Positions 25,749 through 34,547 of a stretch of 64,000 bases of DNA are shown piece after piece. Origin of the DNA: Brachybacterium sp. SGAir0954 (GTDB lineage: Bacteria; Actinomycetota; Actinomycetes; Actinomycetales; Dermabacteraceae); contig NZ_CP027295.1 in assembly GCF_005490785.1 (NCBI RefSeq), positions 682,001 through 746,000 of the forward strand, in the 5' to 3' direction. The notes beneath the pieces were generated by a model. The model was not told the DNA's origin, made no database searches, and saw only the letters and a list, made by a program, of their open reading frames with translations. The position numbers and the translations under genes are program-made. The number at the start of each line of letters is the position of its first letter. Within the stretch, counting starts at the first letter, position 1.

Positions 25749-26747
25749 GTGGACGACGAGCGCGTGACCATCTACGACGTGGCCCGTGCGGCCGAGGTGG
25801 CGCCGTCGACCGTCTCCCGCGCCTTCTCCCGGCCTGGCCGCGTCAGCGCCGCGACCCACGCGAAGGTCATGGCGGCCGCGAAGGAGCTCGGCTACCGCAC
25901 CTCCGCCCCCGCCGCGCAGGAGCGCGCCCACCGCCACCAGCGGCTCGGCATCGAGATCCCGGACCTCACCAACCCCTACTTCGCGGAGATCGTCTCCGGC
26001 ATGCAGGAGGCCGCGCAGGAGCACGGCTACCTGCTGCTGCTCCTGGACAGCGTCGAGGACGAGGAGCGCGAGAAGGCGAGCCTCGAGAGCGCCGTCGACG
26101 TCGTGGACGGCGTCGTCCTCTCCGGCTCCCGGCTCTCCGACGCGACGTTGAACCACCTCACCAAGCGCCTCCCCTCCGTGGTCCTCAACCGCCGCGTCGC
26201 CGGCCTGGACTCCGTTACCCCGGACTACGAGCACGGCATGACCCAGGCGATGGCGCACCTCGTCGAGCAGGGCATGCGCTCCGTCACCTACGTCGCCGGA
26301 CCCGTGAACTCGTGGTCCGACGGCGAGCGCTGGCGCGCCGCCCGCGCCGTCGGCAAGGCGCACGGGCTCAGCGTGCACCGCCACGGCCCCTACCCGCCCA
26401 CCGCGACCGGCGGCGAGCTCGCCTTCGCGGAGATCAAGGAGCTCACCGACGCGGTGATCTGCTACAACGACCTCATCGCGGTCGGCTTCCTCGTCTCCGC
26501 CCTGCGCGCCGGCGTGACCGTGCCCGGCGATCTCTCCGTCATGGGGCACGACGACATCCCGCTCACCCGGTTCATCGGCGGCGGCCTCACCACCCTCGTC
26601 ACCCCCAAGCGCGCGCAGGGCCGGGCGGCCGTCGAACGGCTGATCCGCCGCATCGAGAACCCCTCCGCGCACCGCACCCCCGTGGAGGGGGCGCTGCCCG
26701 TGCGGCTCGTGCCCCGCGCCTCCACCGGGCCCCGCGCCCCCCGCTGA
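25749..26747 (+). CDS. LacI family transcriptional regulator
   Basis: A 332-residue repressor. The N-terminal HTH TIYDVARAAEVAPSTVSRAF (residues 7-26) is followed by the hinge and a periplasmic-binding-protein-like sensor domain (LGIEIPDLTNPYFAEIVSGM ... MGHDDIPLTRFIGGGLTTL). It starts at GTG 25749 behind AGGAGG. It sits directly upstream of uxaC and the uxuB-like gene, so it probably controls uronate use. No perfect palindrome was seen before uxaC. Confidence 0.92.
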   Translation: MDDERVTIYDVARAAEVAPSTVSRAFSRPGRVSAATHAKVMAAAKELGYRTSAPAAQERAHRHQRLGIEIPDLTNPYFAEIVSGMQEAAQEHGYLLLLLDSVEDEEREKASLESAVDVVDGVVLSGSRLSDATLNHLTKRLPSVVLNRRVAGLDSVTPDYEHGMTQAMAHLVEQGMRSVTYVAGPVNSWSDGERWRAARAVGKAHGLSVHRHGPYPPTATGGELAFAEIKELTDAVICYNDLIAVGFLVSALRAGVTVPGDLSVMGHDDIPLTRFIGGGLTTLVTPKRAQGRAAVERLIRRIENPSAHRTPVEGALPVRLVPRASTGPRAPR

Positions 26748-26796
26748 GGGTCCGGCAACCTGCGACAACAGATGCGCCCGCGCCGGGACGCCCACC

Positions 26797-26802
26797 CATC
26801 AT
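26797..26802 (+). promoter_or_regulatory. -10-like box, leaderless uxaC
   Basis: CATCAT, 7 nt before the ATG at 26810. There is no Shine-Dalgarno. An in-frame ATG at 26801 overlaps the box and is a less likely start. Confidence 0.3.
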
Positions 26803-26809
26803 GGGCCCC

Positions 26810-28237
26810 ATGAGCGACGACGCCTACGTGCCCCACCCCGATCGCCTGCTGCCCGCGGACCCGGCGATCCGCGACATCGCCCGGAGCCTCTACGGGTCCA
26901 TGCGCGAGCAGCCGATCGTCTCCCCCCACGGGCACGTGGACCCGCGCCTGCTGCTCGACGACGAGCCCTTCCGGGACCCCACCTCCCTGTTCATCACCCC
27001 GGACCACTACGTCACCCGGCTGCTGCACGCCCGCGGCGTCGACCTCGCGGACCTCGGCGTGGGCCGCGGCCCGCTCGAGGAGACGGACTCCCGCGCGGCC
27101 TGGCGGCTGCTCGCCGAGCACTGGCACGCCTACGCCGGCACCCCCTCGCGGTACTGGATGGAGCACGAGTTCCACGAGGTGTTCGGCCTGGACACCGTGC
27201 TCTCCCCGGCCACCGCGGAGGGCATGTACGACGCGATCGCCGAGAAGCTCGCGCAGCCCGCCTTCCGCCCCCGCGCCCTCTTCGACCAGTTCCGCATCCA
27301 GGTGCTCGCGACGACCGACGACCCCGTCGACGACCTCGCCCCGCACGACGCGCTCGCCGCGGACCCCTCCTTCACCGGCCGCGTCGCCCCCACCTTCCGC
27401 CCGGACAAGTACCTCGAGCCGGCCCGCGCGGACTTCCACACCCTCACCGACGCCCTCGGCGAGGCCGCCGGGGTCGACGCCGGCACCTACGACGGCCACC
27501 TCGCCGCGATGCGTGCCCGTCGGCTGTACTTCCGCGAGCACGGCGCCGTCTCCTCGGACCACGCGCACACCGACGTCGGCACCGAGCGGCTCGACGCGGC
27601 CGACGCCCGCCGCCTCTACACGGCCGCCCGCGAGGGCAGCATCGCCGCCGCCGACGCGGTCGCCCTGCGCCGCCACCTGCTCGCCGACCAGGCCCGGCTC
27701 GCGTCCGAGGACGGCCTGGTCATGACCCTGCACCCGGCCGTGTACCGCAACCATTCGCAGGCGACCTTCGAGACGTTCGGGGCCGACGTCGGCGCCGACA
27801 TCCCGCACGCCGTCGACTTCGTGCACGGCATCGCCCCGATGCTCAACGACGTGGGACTGGACCCGAACTTCCGGGTCGTCCTGTTCACGATCGACGAGAC
27901 CGTCTTCTCCCGCGAGATCGCCCCGCTCGCCGGCTTCTACCCCTCCGTGTACGCGGGCGCCCCCTGGTGGTTCATCGATGCGCCGGACGCGATCCTGCGC
28001 TACCGTCGCGCCGTGTCCGAGACCATCGGCTACAGCCGGACCAGCGGGTTCATCGACGACACGCGGGCCTTCTGCTCGATCCCCGCGCGGCACGACATGT
28101 CCCGCCGGCTCGACGCGCACCACCTCGCCGGACTCGTCGCCGAGCACCGCCTGCGCGAGGAGGACGCCGCGGCGCTCGCCACGACCCTGCCCACCCGGCA
28201 GCCGAGCCAGGTCTTCAAGCTCGACGCCGACGCCTGA
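26810..28237 (+). CDS. uxaC: Glucuronate isomerase
   Basis: A 475-residue uronate isomerase (amidohydrolase-like barrel). It converts D-glucuronate to D-fructuronate and D-galacturonate to D-tagaturonate. Family sequence: IVSPHGHVDPRLLLDDEPF with the HxH metal site near residues 42-44, SRYWMEHEFHEVFG, ATTDDPVDDLAPH, GLVMTLHPAVYRNHS and GAPWWFIDAPDA. The length is normal. It precedes the uxuB-like reductase by 20 nt with a GAGGAG site, so the two form an operon for the first two steps of the pathway. Confidence 0.93.
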   Translation: MSDDAYVPHPDRLLPADPAIRDIARSLYGSMREQPIVSPHGHVDPRLLLDDEPFRDPTSLFITPDHYVTRLLHARGVDLADLGVGRGPLEETDSRAAWRLLAEHWHAYAGTPSRYWMEHEFHEVFGLDTVLSPATAEGMYDAIAEKLAQPAFRPRALFDQFRIQVLATTDDPVDDLAPHDALAADPSFTGRVAPTFRPDKYLEPARADFHTLTDALGEAAGVDAGTYDGHLAAMRARRLYFREHGAVSSDHAHTDVGTERLDAADARRLYTAAREGSIAAADAVALRRHLLADQARLASEDGLVMTLHPAVYRNHSQATFETFGADVGADIPHAVDFVHGIAPMLNDVGLDPNFRVVLFTIDETVFSREIAPLAGFYPSVYAGAPWWFIDAPDAILRYRRAVSETIGYSRTSGFIDDTRAFCSIPARHDMSRRLDAHHLAGLVAEHRLREEDAAALATTLPTRQPSQVFKLDADA

Positions 28238-28257
28238 CCCTCCGAGGAGCACCACCC

Positions 28258-29529
28258 ATGAGCACCGACCCCCGCGCCCTCGACGGCCGCCTCGTCCACC
28301 TCGGCATCGGCAACTTCGCCCGCTCCCACACCCTCCTCGCGACCCAGCGGGCGGGCGGCTGGGGCGTCAGCGTCGTCACCGGACGCACCGCCGCCATGGC
28401 GGACGCGCTGAACGCCCAGGGCGGGAAGTACGGGCTCGTGGTGCGCGGCCCCGAGGAGGACGAGGTCGAGCTGATCGACGTCATCGACGAGGCCTACGCC
28501 GCCGATGACGTCGACGCCCTGAAGCGCCTCGTCGCGGACCCGCTCACCGCCGTCGTCACCCTCACCATCACCGAGAAGGGCTACGTCGCCGGCACCGACC
28601 CCGCGACCTCCGCCCCCGCCCGCCTCGCGCTCGCCCTCGAGGCCCGCCGCGGGGCCGGTGTCGAGGAGCCGATCGCACTGGTCTCCTGCGACAACCTCAC
28701 CGGCAACGGCGAGGCGCTGCGGAAGGCGGTTCTCGCCTGCCTCGACGCGGACGCACAGGCCTGGTTCGCCGAGCACGTCGACGTCGTCTCCACGATGGTC
28801 GACCGCATCACTCCCTCCGCCGACGCGGGCGCCGGCGACCTCGTGCGCGAGCGGACCGGCCTCGACGACCAGGTCCCCGTCGTCACCGAGCCCTTCACCG
28901 AATGGGTCATCGAGGACGGCTTCCGCGGCCGCCGCCCCGCCTGGGAGCGCGCCGAGGGCGTGCAGATCGTGCCCGACGTGTCCATCCACGAGCTGCGCAA
29001 GCTGCGCCTGCTCAACGGCGCCCACACCCTCATGGCCTACGCCGGCCAGGTCGCCGGCGCCGAGCGCGTCGACGAGGCCATCTCCCACCCCGAGGTGCGC
29101 GCCCTCGTCGAGGCGCTCTGGGACGAGGCCCGCTCCACCCTGGACCTCCCCGCGGACGAGCTCGACGCCTACACCGCCGCCCTCGAGGAGCGGTTCCGCA
29201 ACCCGCGCCTCGCCGACAACCTCATCCGCATCGCGGCCGACGGCACCTCGAAGCTGCCCGTGCGCGCCCTCCCCGTGATCGCCGAGCGCGGCGGTCCCGC
29301 GCAGGCGCCCGGTGAGGTCTCCGCCGTCGCCGCCTGGACCGCCTGGGTCACCGACCGGGTGCGGGCCGGCCACGAGGTCGCGGACCCGCAGGCCGAGGCC
29401 ATCGTCGCCGCCGCCGGGCTCGAGGACGATCGCGAGCGGGTCGCCGTCCTGGTGGGCCTGCTCGACGGGGCGACCGACGAGCTCGCCGCCGCCGTCCTCG
29501 CCGAGGAGCCCCGCCTGCCGCGGCCCTGA
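28258..29529 (+). CDS. uxuB: Mannitol dehydrogenase-family oxidoreductase (probable fructuronate reductase)
   Basis: A 423-residue polyol-specific long-chain dehydrogenase. It has the NAD-binding opening VHLGIGNFARSH, the segment VTLTITEKGY, SCDNLTGNG, DRITPSAD, and the catalytic Lys in ELRKLRLLNGAHTLMAYAGQ. Next to uxaC it most likely reduces D-fructuronate to D-mannonate (UxuB); mannitol or tagaturonate substrates cannot be excluded. The opening lacks the usual GxGxFHRAH His. No uxuA (mannonate dehydratase) is in the window. Confidence 0.82.
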   Translation: MSTDPRALDGRLVHLGIGNFARSHTLLATQRAGGWGVSVVTGRTAAMADALNAQGGKYGLVVRGPEEDEVELIDVIDEAYAADDVDALKRLVADPLTAVVTLTITEKGYVAGTDPATSAPARLALALEARRGAGVEEPIALVSCDNLTGNGEALRKAVLACLDADAQAWFAEHVDVVSTMVDRITPSADAGAGDLVRERTGLDDQVPVVTEPFTEWVIEDGFRGRRPAWERAEGVQIVPDVSIHELRKLRLLNGAHTLMAYAGQVAGAERVDEAISHPEVRALVEALWDEARSTLDLPADELDAYTAALEERFRNPRLADNLIRIAADGTSKLPVRALPVIAERGGPAQAPGEVSAVAAWTAWVTDRVRAGHEVADPQAEAIVAAAGLEDDRERVAVLVGLLDGATDELAAAVLAEEPRLPRP

Positions 29530-29570
29530 GCCCCGCGCGCCCCGCCTCTGGGTCCTGCCCGCGCTCGCGC

Positions 29571-29624
29571 TGTCCGTCTGCGCGCCTGGGTTCCATTCGT
29601 GGAACGGGGGCGTGCGAACGGACA
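29571..29624 (+). terminator. Long hairpin with TTCG loop after the uxu operon
   Basis: It begins 41 nt after the uxuB-like stop. The stem pairs TGTCCGT with ACGGACA, then GCGCGCC with GGCGTGC, then TTCCA-ttcg-TGGAA at the tip, with an internal loop. The UUCG tetraloop is a very stable RNA fold. There is no U-tract, so it would be a non-canonical terminator or a processing/stability element. The remaining ~80 bp to the next gene is G-rich. Confidence 0.5.
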
Positions 29625-29706
29625 TGCGCGGGGGCGGGGGCGGGCTGGCGGCGGAACGGGGGCAAGGGCTGTCAGGGGGCCGTCCGGGGGGGCCGGCCGC
29701 GCCCCG

Positions 29707-30153
29707 CTAGCCCCGCTGAGGCGCTGCGGCCATGTAGACGTCCACCGGGTCCTCGTCCTCGAGGACGAAGCCGCTGCGCTCGTAGAGGCGCCGCGCGGGG
29801 CTGCCCTGGAGCACGTCGAGGCGGAGCAGCGCCGCGGGGTGCTCGGCGCGGATCGCGGCGAGCACCTGCCCGCCGATCCCGCGCCCCTGGACCTGCGGGG
29901 AGAGGTAGAAGTGCTCGACCCACAGGGCGTCGCCGTCGGGACGGAGCGCCACGAGTCCCGCGTCGCCCCCGTCGGCCACGATCACGCGGGTGTGCGCGGG
30001 GACGTAGGCGGTGAGGAACCGCTCCCGCACGCGGCGCTCGTCGAAGCGTCCCAGCCGCTCGAGGTCCGGGCGCATGACCTCGGCGCGCAGCTCCGCCATC
30101 CACGGCGCGTCCTGCGCCGTCGCCGGCCGGAAGCGCCAGTCGAGGGCCGCCAC
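29707..30153 (-). CDS. GNAT family N-acetyltransferase
   Basis: A 148-residue acetyltransferase. The start is GTG 30153, 5 nt after the kinase stop, so it is co-transcribed. Motif A is LWVEHFYLSPQVQGRGIGGQ (near residues 78-97), then LLRLDVLQGSPARRLYERSG and the terminal VYMAA. The acceptor is unknown. Linkage to a sugar kinase may only be positional. Confidence 0.85.
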   Translation of the reverse strand: MAALDWRFRPATAQDAPWMAELRAEVMRPDLERLGRFDERRVRERFLTAYVPAHTRVIVADGGDAGLVALRPDGDALWVEHFYLSPQVQGRGIGGQVLAAIRAEHPAALLRLDVLQGSPARRLYERSGFVLEDEDPVDVYMAAAPQRG

Positions 30154-30158
30154 GGCGC

Positions 30159-31646
30159 TCAGGCGAGGTCCGCGAGGGCCTCGAAGCGCTCGAGGCGCGC
30201 ACGGTAGTAGTCGGCGTGCTCGGCGACCGGCTCGACCTTGCGCAGCACGGGGGCGTCGGCCACCTGCGCGCCCGGAATGGTCTCCTCGATCGCCATGAGC
30301 GCCGCCCCGCGCATGGTTGAGCGGGACACGGCGACGTGCTCGATCGGCGAACCGAGGGCGTCGGCCAGCAGGTGCAGCCAGGAGGGGATCGCCTCGGTCA
30401 TGCCGCCGGAGAGCACGATCCGCTCCGGCTCCCCGCCGAGCTCCCGCATCTGGTCCGCGATGCGCAGGTAGGACAGGGCCACGCCCTCGAGCGCGCCGCG
30501 CAGGAGGTCCTCCGCGGTGGTGGACGCGGAGACGTTCGCGAACAGGGCCTTGGAGGAGTCGCGCCACTTGGTGCCGCGCTCGCCGGAGAAGAACGGGACG
30601 ACGATCGGGGTGCCCTCCGAGACGGGGGCGGAGAAGATCCGCTCGGTATCGATCTCGGCGACGTCCTCGGGCAGGCCCAGCTGGAAACGGGCCCAGTCGA
30701 GCACACGGCCACAGTCGCTCATCGCGGAGCCCACGAGGGTGCGGCGCGCGTCGACCCGGTACGCCCACAGGCCGCTGGGCAGGGTCTCGATGTCCGTCTC
30801 GACGAGCTGGCGGATCGCGCCGGAGGTCGCCGTCGAGATGCCCCAGGTGCCGGTGCCGAGCGCCCCGACGCCCATGTTCGCGGCGAGGCCGTCGCCGATC
30901 ACGGGCAGCCAGGTGGCGCCCTCGAGCTGCGGGAACTCCTTCGCCAGCGCGGTGCCGGCGACGGGCTGGCCCTGGCTCGGGTCGCGCGGGGCGGAGAGGG
31001 TCGCGGGATCGGCGCCCGCGGCCTCGAGCAGGCCGGTCGCGTACTCGCCGGTGCGGCGGTCCAGCAGGCCCGCCCAGGCGGCCGACGCCGTGCCGAGCAC
31101 GGGCGTGCCGAGCAGGCGGAACGCGGCGTACTCGCCGAGCGCCATGTACTGCGTGGCCTTCGCGAACACCTCCGGCTGGGTCTCCCGCAGCCAGGCGATC
31201 CGCGGCGCGGTGTAGGAGGAGTGCAGGCGCGCGCCCACCTGCTGGTGCAGAGCCTCGGCGTCGACCTTGTCGCGCAGTGCTGCGACCTGGTCGCGGCAGC
31301 GGGTGTCCGCGTAGGTGATGCAGGGGGTGAGGGCCTTCCCGGCGGCGTCGACCGCGACGAGGGAGGAGGCGAAGGTGTCCACGCCGATGCCGGCGACCAG
31401 CCCGGGCAGCGGCTCCGCGAGCACGGCCGCGATCGAGGTGCGCAGCTCGTCGACGACGAGGTCCGCGTCGATCGTGGAGGTGCCGTCGGCCGCGGTGGTG
31501 AAGGTGTGCGGCTCCTTGTGGTGGCGCTTGCCGACCTCGCGCCCGGTCGCGTCGTACACGGCGGCGCGGGTGCCGCCGGAGCCCACGTCGAGGCCGATGA
31601 CGAAGGGGGCCAGGGCGTCGTTCTCGGGCACATTGAATCGGGGCAT
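30159..31646 (-). CDS. FGGY family carbohydrate kinase
   Basis: A 495-residue sugar kinase of the actin/Hsp70 fold. It opens FVIGLDVGSGGTRAAVYDATG, then ITYADTRCRDQ, and the second-domain phosphate motif GALGTGTWGISTATSGAIRQ; IVLSGGMTEAIPSWLHLLAD is the adenosine motif. The group includes gluconokinases, xylulokinases and L-ribulokinases; within a uronate region a gluconate- or ketose-type substrate is plausible. Start ATG 31646 follows AGGAG at good spacing; the open frame continues upstream without homology. Confidence 0.85.
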   Translation of the reverse strand: MPRFNVPENDALAPFVIGLDVGSGGTRAAVYDATGREVGKRHHKEPHTFTTAADGTSTIDADLVVDELRTSIAAVLAEPLPGLVAGIGVDTFASSLVAVDAAGKALTPCITYADTRCRDQVAALRDKVDAEALHQQVGARLHSSYTAPRIAWLRETQPEVFAKATQYMALGEYAAFRLLGTPVLGTASAAWAGLLDRRTGEYATGLLEAAGADPATLSAPRDPSQGQPVAGTALAKEFPQLEGATWLPVIGDGLAANMGVGALGTGTWGISTATSGAIRQLVETDIETLPSGLWAYRVDARRTLVGSAMSDCGRVLDWARFQLGLPEDVAEIDTERIFSAPVSEGTPIVVPFFSGERGTKWRDSSKALFANVSASTTAEDLLRGALEGVALSYLRIADQMRELGGEPERIVLSGGMTEAIPSWLHLLADALGSPIEHVAVSRSTMRGAALMAIEETIPGAQVADAPVLRKVEPVAEHADYYRARLERFEALADLA

Positions 31647-31703
31647 GCGCGAACTCCTGCGGTGCGTGGGCGGGGATCGCGCCGCCTCCGGCGCCGCTGC
31701 GCA

Positions 31704-31729
31704 GGGCGCGATCCGATGCGCCCAGCATA
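31704..31729 (-). promoter_or_regulatory. Candidate promoter and operator of the kinase-GNAT operon
   Basis: On the minus strand a TATGCT box (31729-31724) is followed at once by a palindrome with 6-bp arms, GGGCGC and GCGCCC, around 8 nt (31704-31723). This is where a repressor would cover the transcription start. The two LacI regulators nearby are candidates. Confidence 0.35.
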
Positions 31730-31833
31730 GGGGCGGGGCCGACGGGGGCCCGCGCGTGCCCGCCGGTTGCCACCGCGGTCTGCGACCTCGGGCGGCGCGC
31801 TCCGTATGCCCTGTCGGCCCCGCGCCCCCGGCG

Positions 31834-31839
31834 TACGCT
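31834..31839 (+). promoter_or_regulatory. -10-like box, leaderless DUF1905 gene
   Basis: TACGCT, 6 nt before the ATG at 31846; no ribosome-binding site. Confidence 0.4.
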
Positions 31840-31845
31840 CCCGGC

Positions 31846-32136
31846 ATGGACCTCCGCTTCACGGGCACCGCGATCGAGTGGCGCGGCCCCGCCCCCTTCG
31901 TGTTCGTGCCCGTCGCCGCCGACGAGGCGGCCGAGATCGCGGCCGTCGCCTCCCGCGTCACCTACGGCTGGGGTGCGATCCCCGTGACCGGCCGGATCGG
32001 CGGCACCGAGTTCGCCACCTCCCTGTTCCCGCGGGACGGCGGCTACCTCGTGCCCGTCAAGGTCGCGGTGCAGCGCGCGGAGGGGGTCGAGCCCGGCGAG
32101 GAGGTCACCGTCGAGCTCACGATCGACGGGGCCTGA
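31846..32136 (+). CDS. DUF1905 domain protein
   Basis: A 96-residue protein matching the small beta-barrel DUF1905 family: LRFTGTAIEWRGPAPFVFVP, YGWGAIPVTGRIGGTEFATS, SLFPRDGGYLVPVKVAVQRA and GEEVTVELTID. It is a complete single domain lacking the C-terminal YdeI-type extension often fused to it. Biochemical function is unknown. It is divergent from the kinase operon and 25 nt ahead of a LacI gene. Confidence 0.85.
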   Translation: MDLRFTGTAIEWRGPAPFVFVPVAADEAAEIAAVASRVTYGWGAIPVTGRIGGTEFATSLFPRDGGYLVPVKVAVQRAEGVEPGEEVTVELTIDGA

Positions 32137-32148
32137 GGGGCGCCCTGG

Positions 32149-32154
32149 CAGAAT
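32149..32154 (+). promoter_or_regulatory. -10-like box, leaderless lacI-type gene
   Basis: CAGAAT, 7 nt before the ATG at 32162. Confidence 0.35.
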
Positions 32155-32161
32155 CCTCGCC

Positions 32162-33244
32162 ATGACCGATCCCGCGACCCGACCTCACGGCCCGGCGCGG
32201 CGCCTGCCCACGATGAAGGACGTCGCCGATCACCTCGGCGTCTCCCGCCAGCTCGTCTCCCTCGTGCTGCGCGGCGCGGACGGCCCCAGCGCGGAGTCCC
32301 GCGAGCGGATCCTCGCCGCGGCCCGCGAGCTCGGCTACCGCCCCAACGCCTCCGCGCGGCTGCTGCGGCAGTCGAGCACCCGCACCCTCGGCATCGCGTT
32401 CTCCCTGGGCAACGCCTTCCAGGTGAAGGTCGTCGAGCGGCTCATCGCGGCCGCCGGGGAGCGCGGCTACCGGATGGCGCTCGCCCCGATCAACGCCGGT
32501 CGTGGGACCGACGAGGCCGTCGGCTCGCTCATGGAGCAGCGGGTGGAGGCGCTCGCCGTGTTCAACCCGGAGCCCGGGTCCGAGGCGCTCGCCGCCGCCC
32601 GGGGCGTGGTGCCCGTGCTGCAGCTGGGGGAGTGGTCCGCGGACGCCATGCAGGACACGGTGCACGTGGACGAGGCGACGGGTCTGCGCCTGGCCGTCGA
32701 GCACCTCGTGGGCCTGGGGCACGAGGCGATCGCTTTCGTGGGCGGCCGCGGCGAGGAGCCCGGCCCGGCCCGTGCCCGCGCCTACGAGGACGCGATGCGG
32801 CAGGCGGGCCTGGGGGAGCGGATCGACGTGGTCCCCTCCGACCTCGGCGAGGAGGAGGGTGCGGAGGCCGCGCGCACGGTCCTCGCCCGCGCGGTGCGGC
32901 CCACGGCGCTCGTGTGCGTGAGCGACCACGCGGCCGCCGGGGTGCTCGCCGTGCTCGCCCGCGCCGGGGTCGCCGTGCCGGGGGAGATCTCGGTGGTGGG
33001 ATTCGACGACAGCCGCATCGCCGCGCTGTCCTTCCACGACCTCACCTCGGTGCACCAGGACGTCGACGCGACGGTCGAGGCGGCGCTCGGGGTGCTGCTC
33101 GAGCGGCTCAGGGTCGGGGGTGGGCCCGTCGCGGCCGACGGGGCCGACGGGGTCGATTCGGAGGGCGGGGGCGCGCGCGTGATCGCGACGCCGGCGCATC
33201 TGGTGGTCCGCGGGTCGACCGGGCCGGCGCCCTCCCGCGGCTGA
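32162..33244 (+). CDS. LacI family transcriptional regulator
   Basis: A 360-residue repressor with HTH TMKDVADHLGVSRQLVSLVL (residues 17-36), hinge RPNASARLLRQSSTRTLGIA and a sugar-binding domain ending VVGFDDSRIAALSFHDLTSV. A Gly/Ala/Asp linker near the C-terminus (VAADGADGVDSEGG) again derives from the local GGCCGACGG oligonucleotide. It lies just upstream of the Gfo-UPF0303-TolB operon, whose promoter region has two LacI-type operators, so it is the likely regulator. Confidence 0.92.
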   Translation: MTDPATRPHGPARRLPTMKDVADHLGVSRQLVSLVLRGADGPSAESRERILAAARELGYRPNASARLLRQSSTRTLGIAFSLGNAFQVKVVERLIAAAGERGYRMALAPINAGRGTDEAVGSLMEQRVEALAVFNPEPGSEALAAARGVVPVLQLGEWSADAMQDTVHVDEATGLRLAVEHLVGLGHEAIAFVGGRGEEPGPARARAYEDAMRQAGLGERIDVVPSDLGEEEGAEAARTVLARAVRPTALVCVSDHAAAGVLAVLARAGVAVPGEISVVGFDDSRIAALSFHDLTSVHQDVDATVEAALGVLLERLRVGGGPVAADGADGVDSEGGGARVIATPAHLVVRGSTGPAPSRG

Positions 33245-33345
33245 CACGCGGCGGCGGCTTCCTTCCCCCTCCGCTCGTTCTGCCCGTCCCGGCGGTCCTC
33301 CGCCAGCCAGACCCTCTCCCGCCGCCGGGCGCGCCCTCCCTCGCG

Positions 33346-33359
33346 TTGGCACGTGCTAG
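33346..33359 (+). promoter_or_regulatory. LacI-type operator 1
   Basis: TTGGCACGTGCTAG, near-palindromic around a central CG as in most LacI-family operators, with a perfect GCACGTGC core. It is 32 bp upstream of a second similar site, about three helical turns, so two dimers could bind on one face. Confidence 0.6.
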
Positions 33360-33377
33360 TCTCGGCGCCACCCGATC

Positions 33378-33391
33378 TTGTCTCGTGCTAA
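33378..33391 (+). promoter_or_regulatory. LacI-type operator 2
   Basis: TTGTCTCGTGCTAA shares TTGnCnCGTGCTA with operator 1. It lies 44-57 nt before the oxidoreductase start, near where transcription should begin. The neighbouring LacI gene is the likely binder. Confidence 0.55.
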
Positions 33392-33434
33392 CAGTGTCGT
33401 CGTTCCCGTCGGCGCGCCCCCCCCGGAGGCCTCG

Positions 33435-34547
33435 ATGTCCATCGCCCTGCCCGATCCCACCCTGTACCTGCCGCGCAGCGGCGAGCCCTCGCTGCGCTGG
33501 GGGATCGTCGGCCCCGGCTGGATCGCCGGCGAGTTCGCGACCTCGCTGAGGGCCCGCACCGCGCAGCGCCTCGTCGCCGTCGGCTCCCGCTCCTTCGACA
33601 ACGCCCGCGCCTTCGCCGCCCGCTTCGGCGCGGACGAGGCCGTCGGCTCCGTCGAGGCGCTCGTGACCCACCCCGAGGTCGACGTCGTCTACGTCGCCAC
33701 CCCGCACAGCGGCCACGCCGAGGTCGCCCTCGCCGCGATCGCGGCCGGAAAGCACGTGCTCATCGAGAAGCCGATCACCGTCACCGCCGCCGAGGCACGC
33801 GAGGTGTTCGCCGCCGCCCGCGCCGCCGGCGTGCTGGTCATGGAGGCCATGTGGTCCCGCTACCTGCCGCAGATCTCCGTCATCTGCGCCCTCGTCGACG
33901 GCGGCGACCTCGGGGACGTGCGCGCCGTCGCCGCGGACCACTCGCAGCAGATCATCCGCCCCGCCGACCACCGCATGTACGCGCCCGAGCTGGGCGGCGG
34001 CGCCCTCCTCGACCTCGGCGTGTACCCCGCGCAGTTCATCACCATGGTGCTCGGTGCGCCCACCGCGATCGAGGCCCGCGGCACCGTCACCGCGACCGGC
34101 GTCGACGCCTCCGCCGCCGTGGTCTCCACCCACGCCGGCGGCGCCGTCTCCACGCTCTACACCTCCCTGCTCGAGCGCACCCCCACCACCGCGACGATCA
34201 GCGGCACCTCGGCATTCCTGCAGGTCGAAGGCTCGTTCTACAACCCCACGAGCTTCACCGTCACCGGCGCCGCGCACGGCTCGCCCACGCTCCGCTGGAC
34301 GGACCCGACGATGCTGCGGGGCTTCGCCGCACTTTCCTACGAGGCCACCGCGCTCGCCCGCTTCGTGGGGGAGGGCCGCACCGAGTCGCCCGTCCACACG
34401 CACGACGAGACGGTCGCCGTCATGGAGCTGCTCGAGACCGCCCGCGCGCAGGTCCTCACCGCGGGCGTCCCCGCCCCGCCGCAGGACCTCTCCGCCGTGA
34501 CTCCCGCCCACGGCGAGGCGCCGGCGTCGAACTGGACCGACCGATGA
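33435..34547 (+). CDS. Gfo/Idh/MocA family oxidoreductase
   Basis: A 370-residue NAD(P)-dependent dehydrogenase. It has the Rossmann opening LRWGIVGPGWIAGEFATSL, the cofactor/substrate motif GKHVLIEKPITVTAAEA (EKP near residue 115), and the C-terminal GGGALLDLGVYPAQF typical of the dihydrodiol/xylose dehydrogenase branch. It probably oxidises a sugar or cyclitol. The ATG at 33435 follows CGGAGG at 33424-33429. First gene of a three-gene operon with 4-bp overlaps. Confidence 0.9.
   Translation: MSIALPDPTLYLPRSGEPSLRWGIVGPGWIAGEFATSLRARTAQRLVAVGSRSFDNARAFAARFGADEAVGSVEALVTHPEVDVVYVATPHSGHAEVALAAIAAGKHVLIEKPITVTAAEAREVFAAARAAGVLVMEAMWSRYLPQISVICALVDGGDLGDVRAVAADHSQQIIRPADHRMYAPELGGGALLDLGVYPAQFITMVLGAPTAIEARGTVTATGVDASAAVVSTHAGGAVSTLYTSLLERTPTTATISGTSAFLQVEGSFYNPTSFTVTGAAHGSPTLRWTDPTMLRGFAALSYEATALARFVGEGRTESPVHTHDETVAVMELLETARAQVLTAGVPAPPQDLSAVTPAHGEAPASNWTDR

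Noticed and set aside
29707..32163. 818-codon minus-strand frame
   Set aside because: Real only in its final 148 codons (GNAT); the rest is a shifted reading of the kinase.
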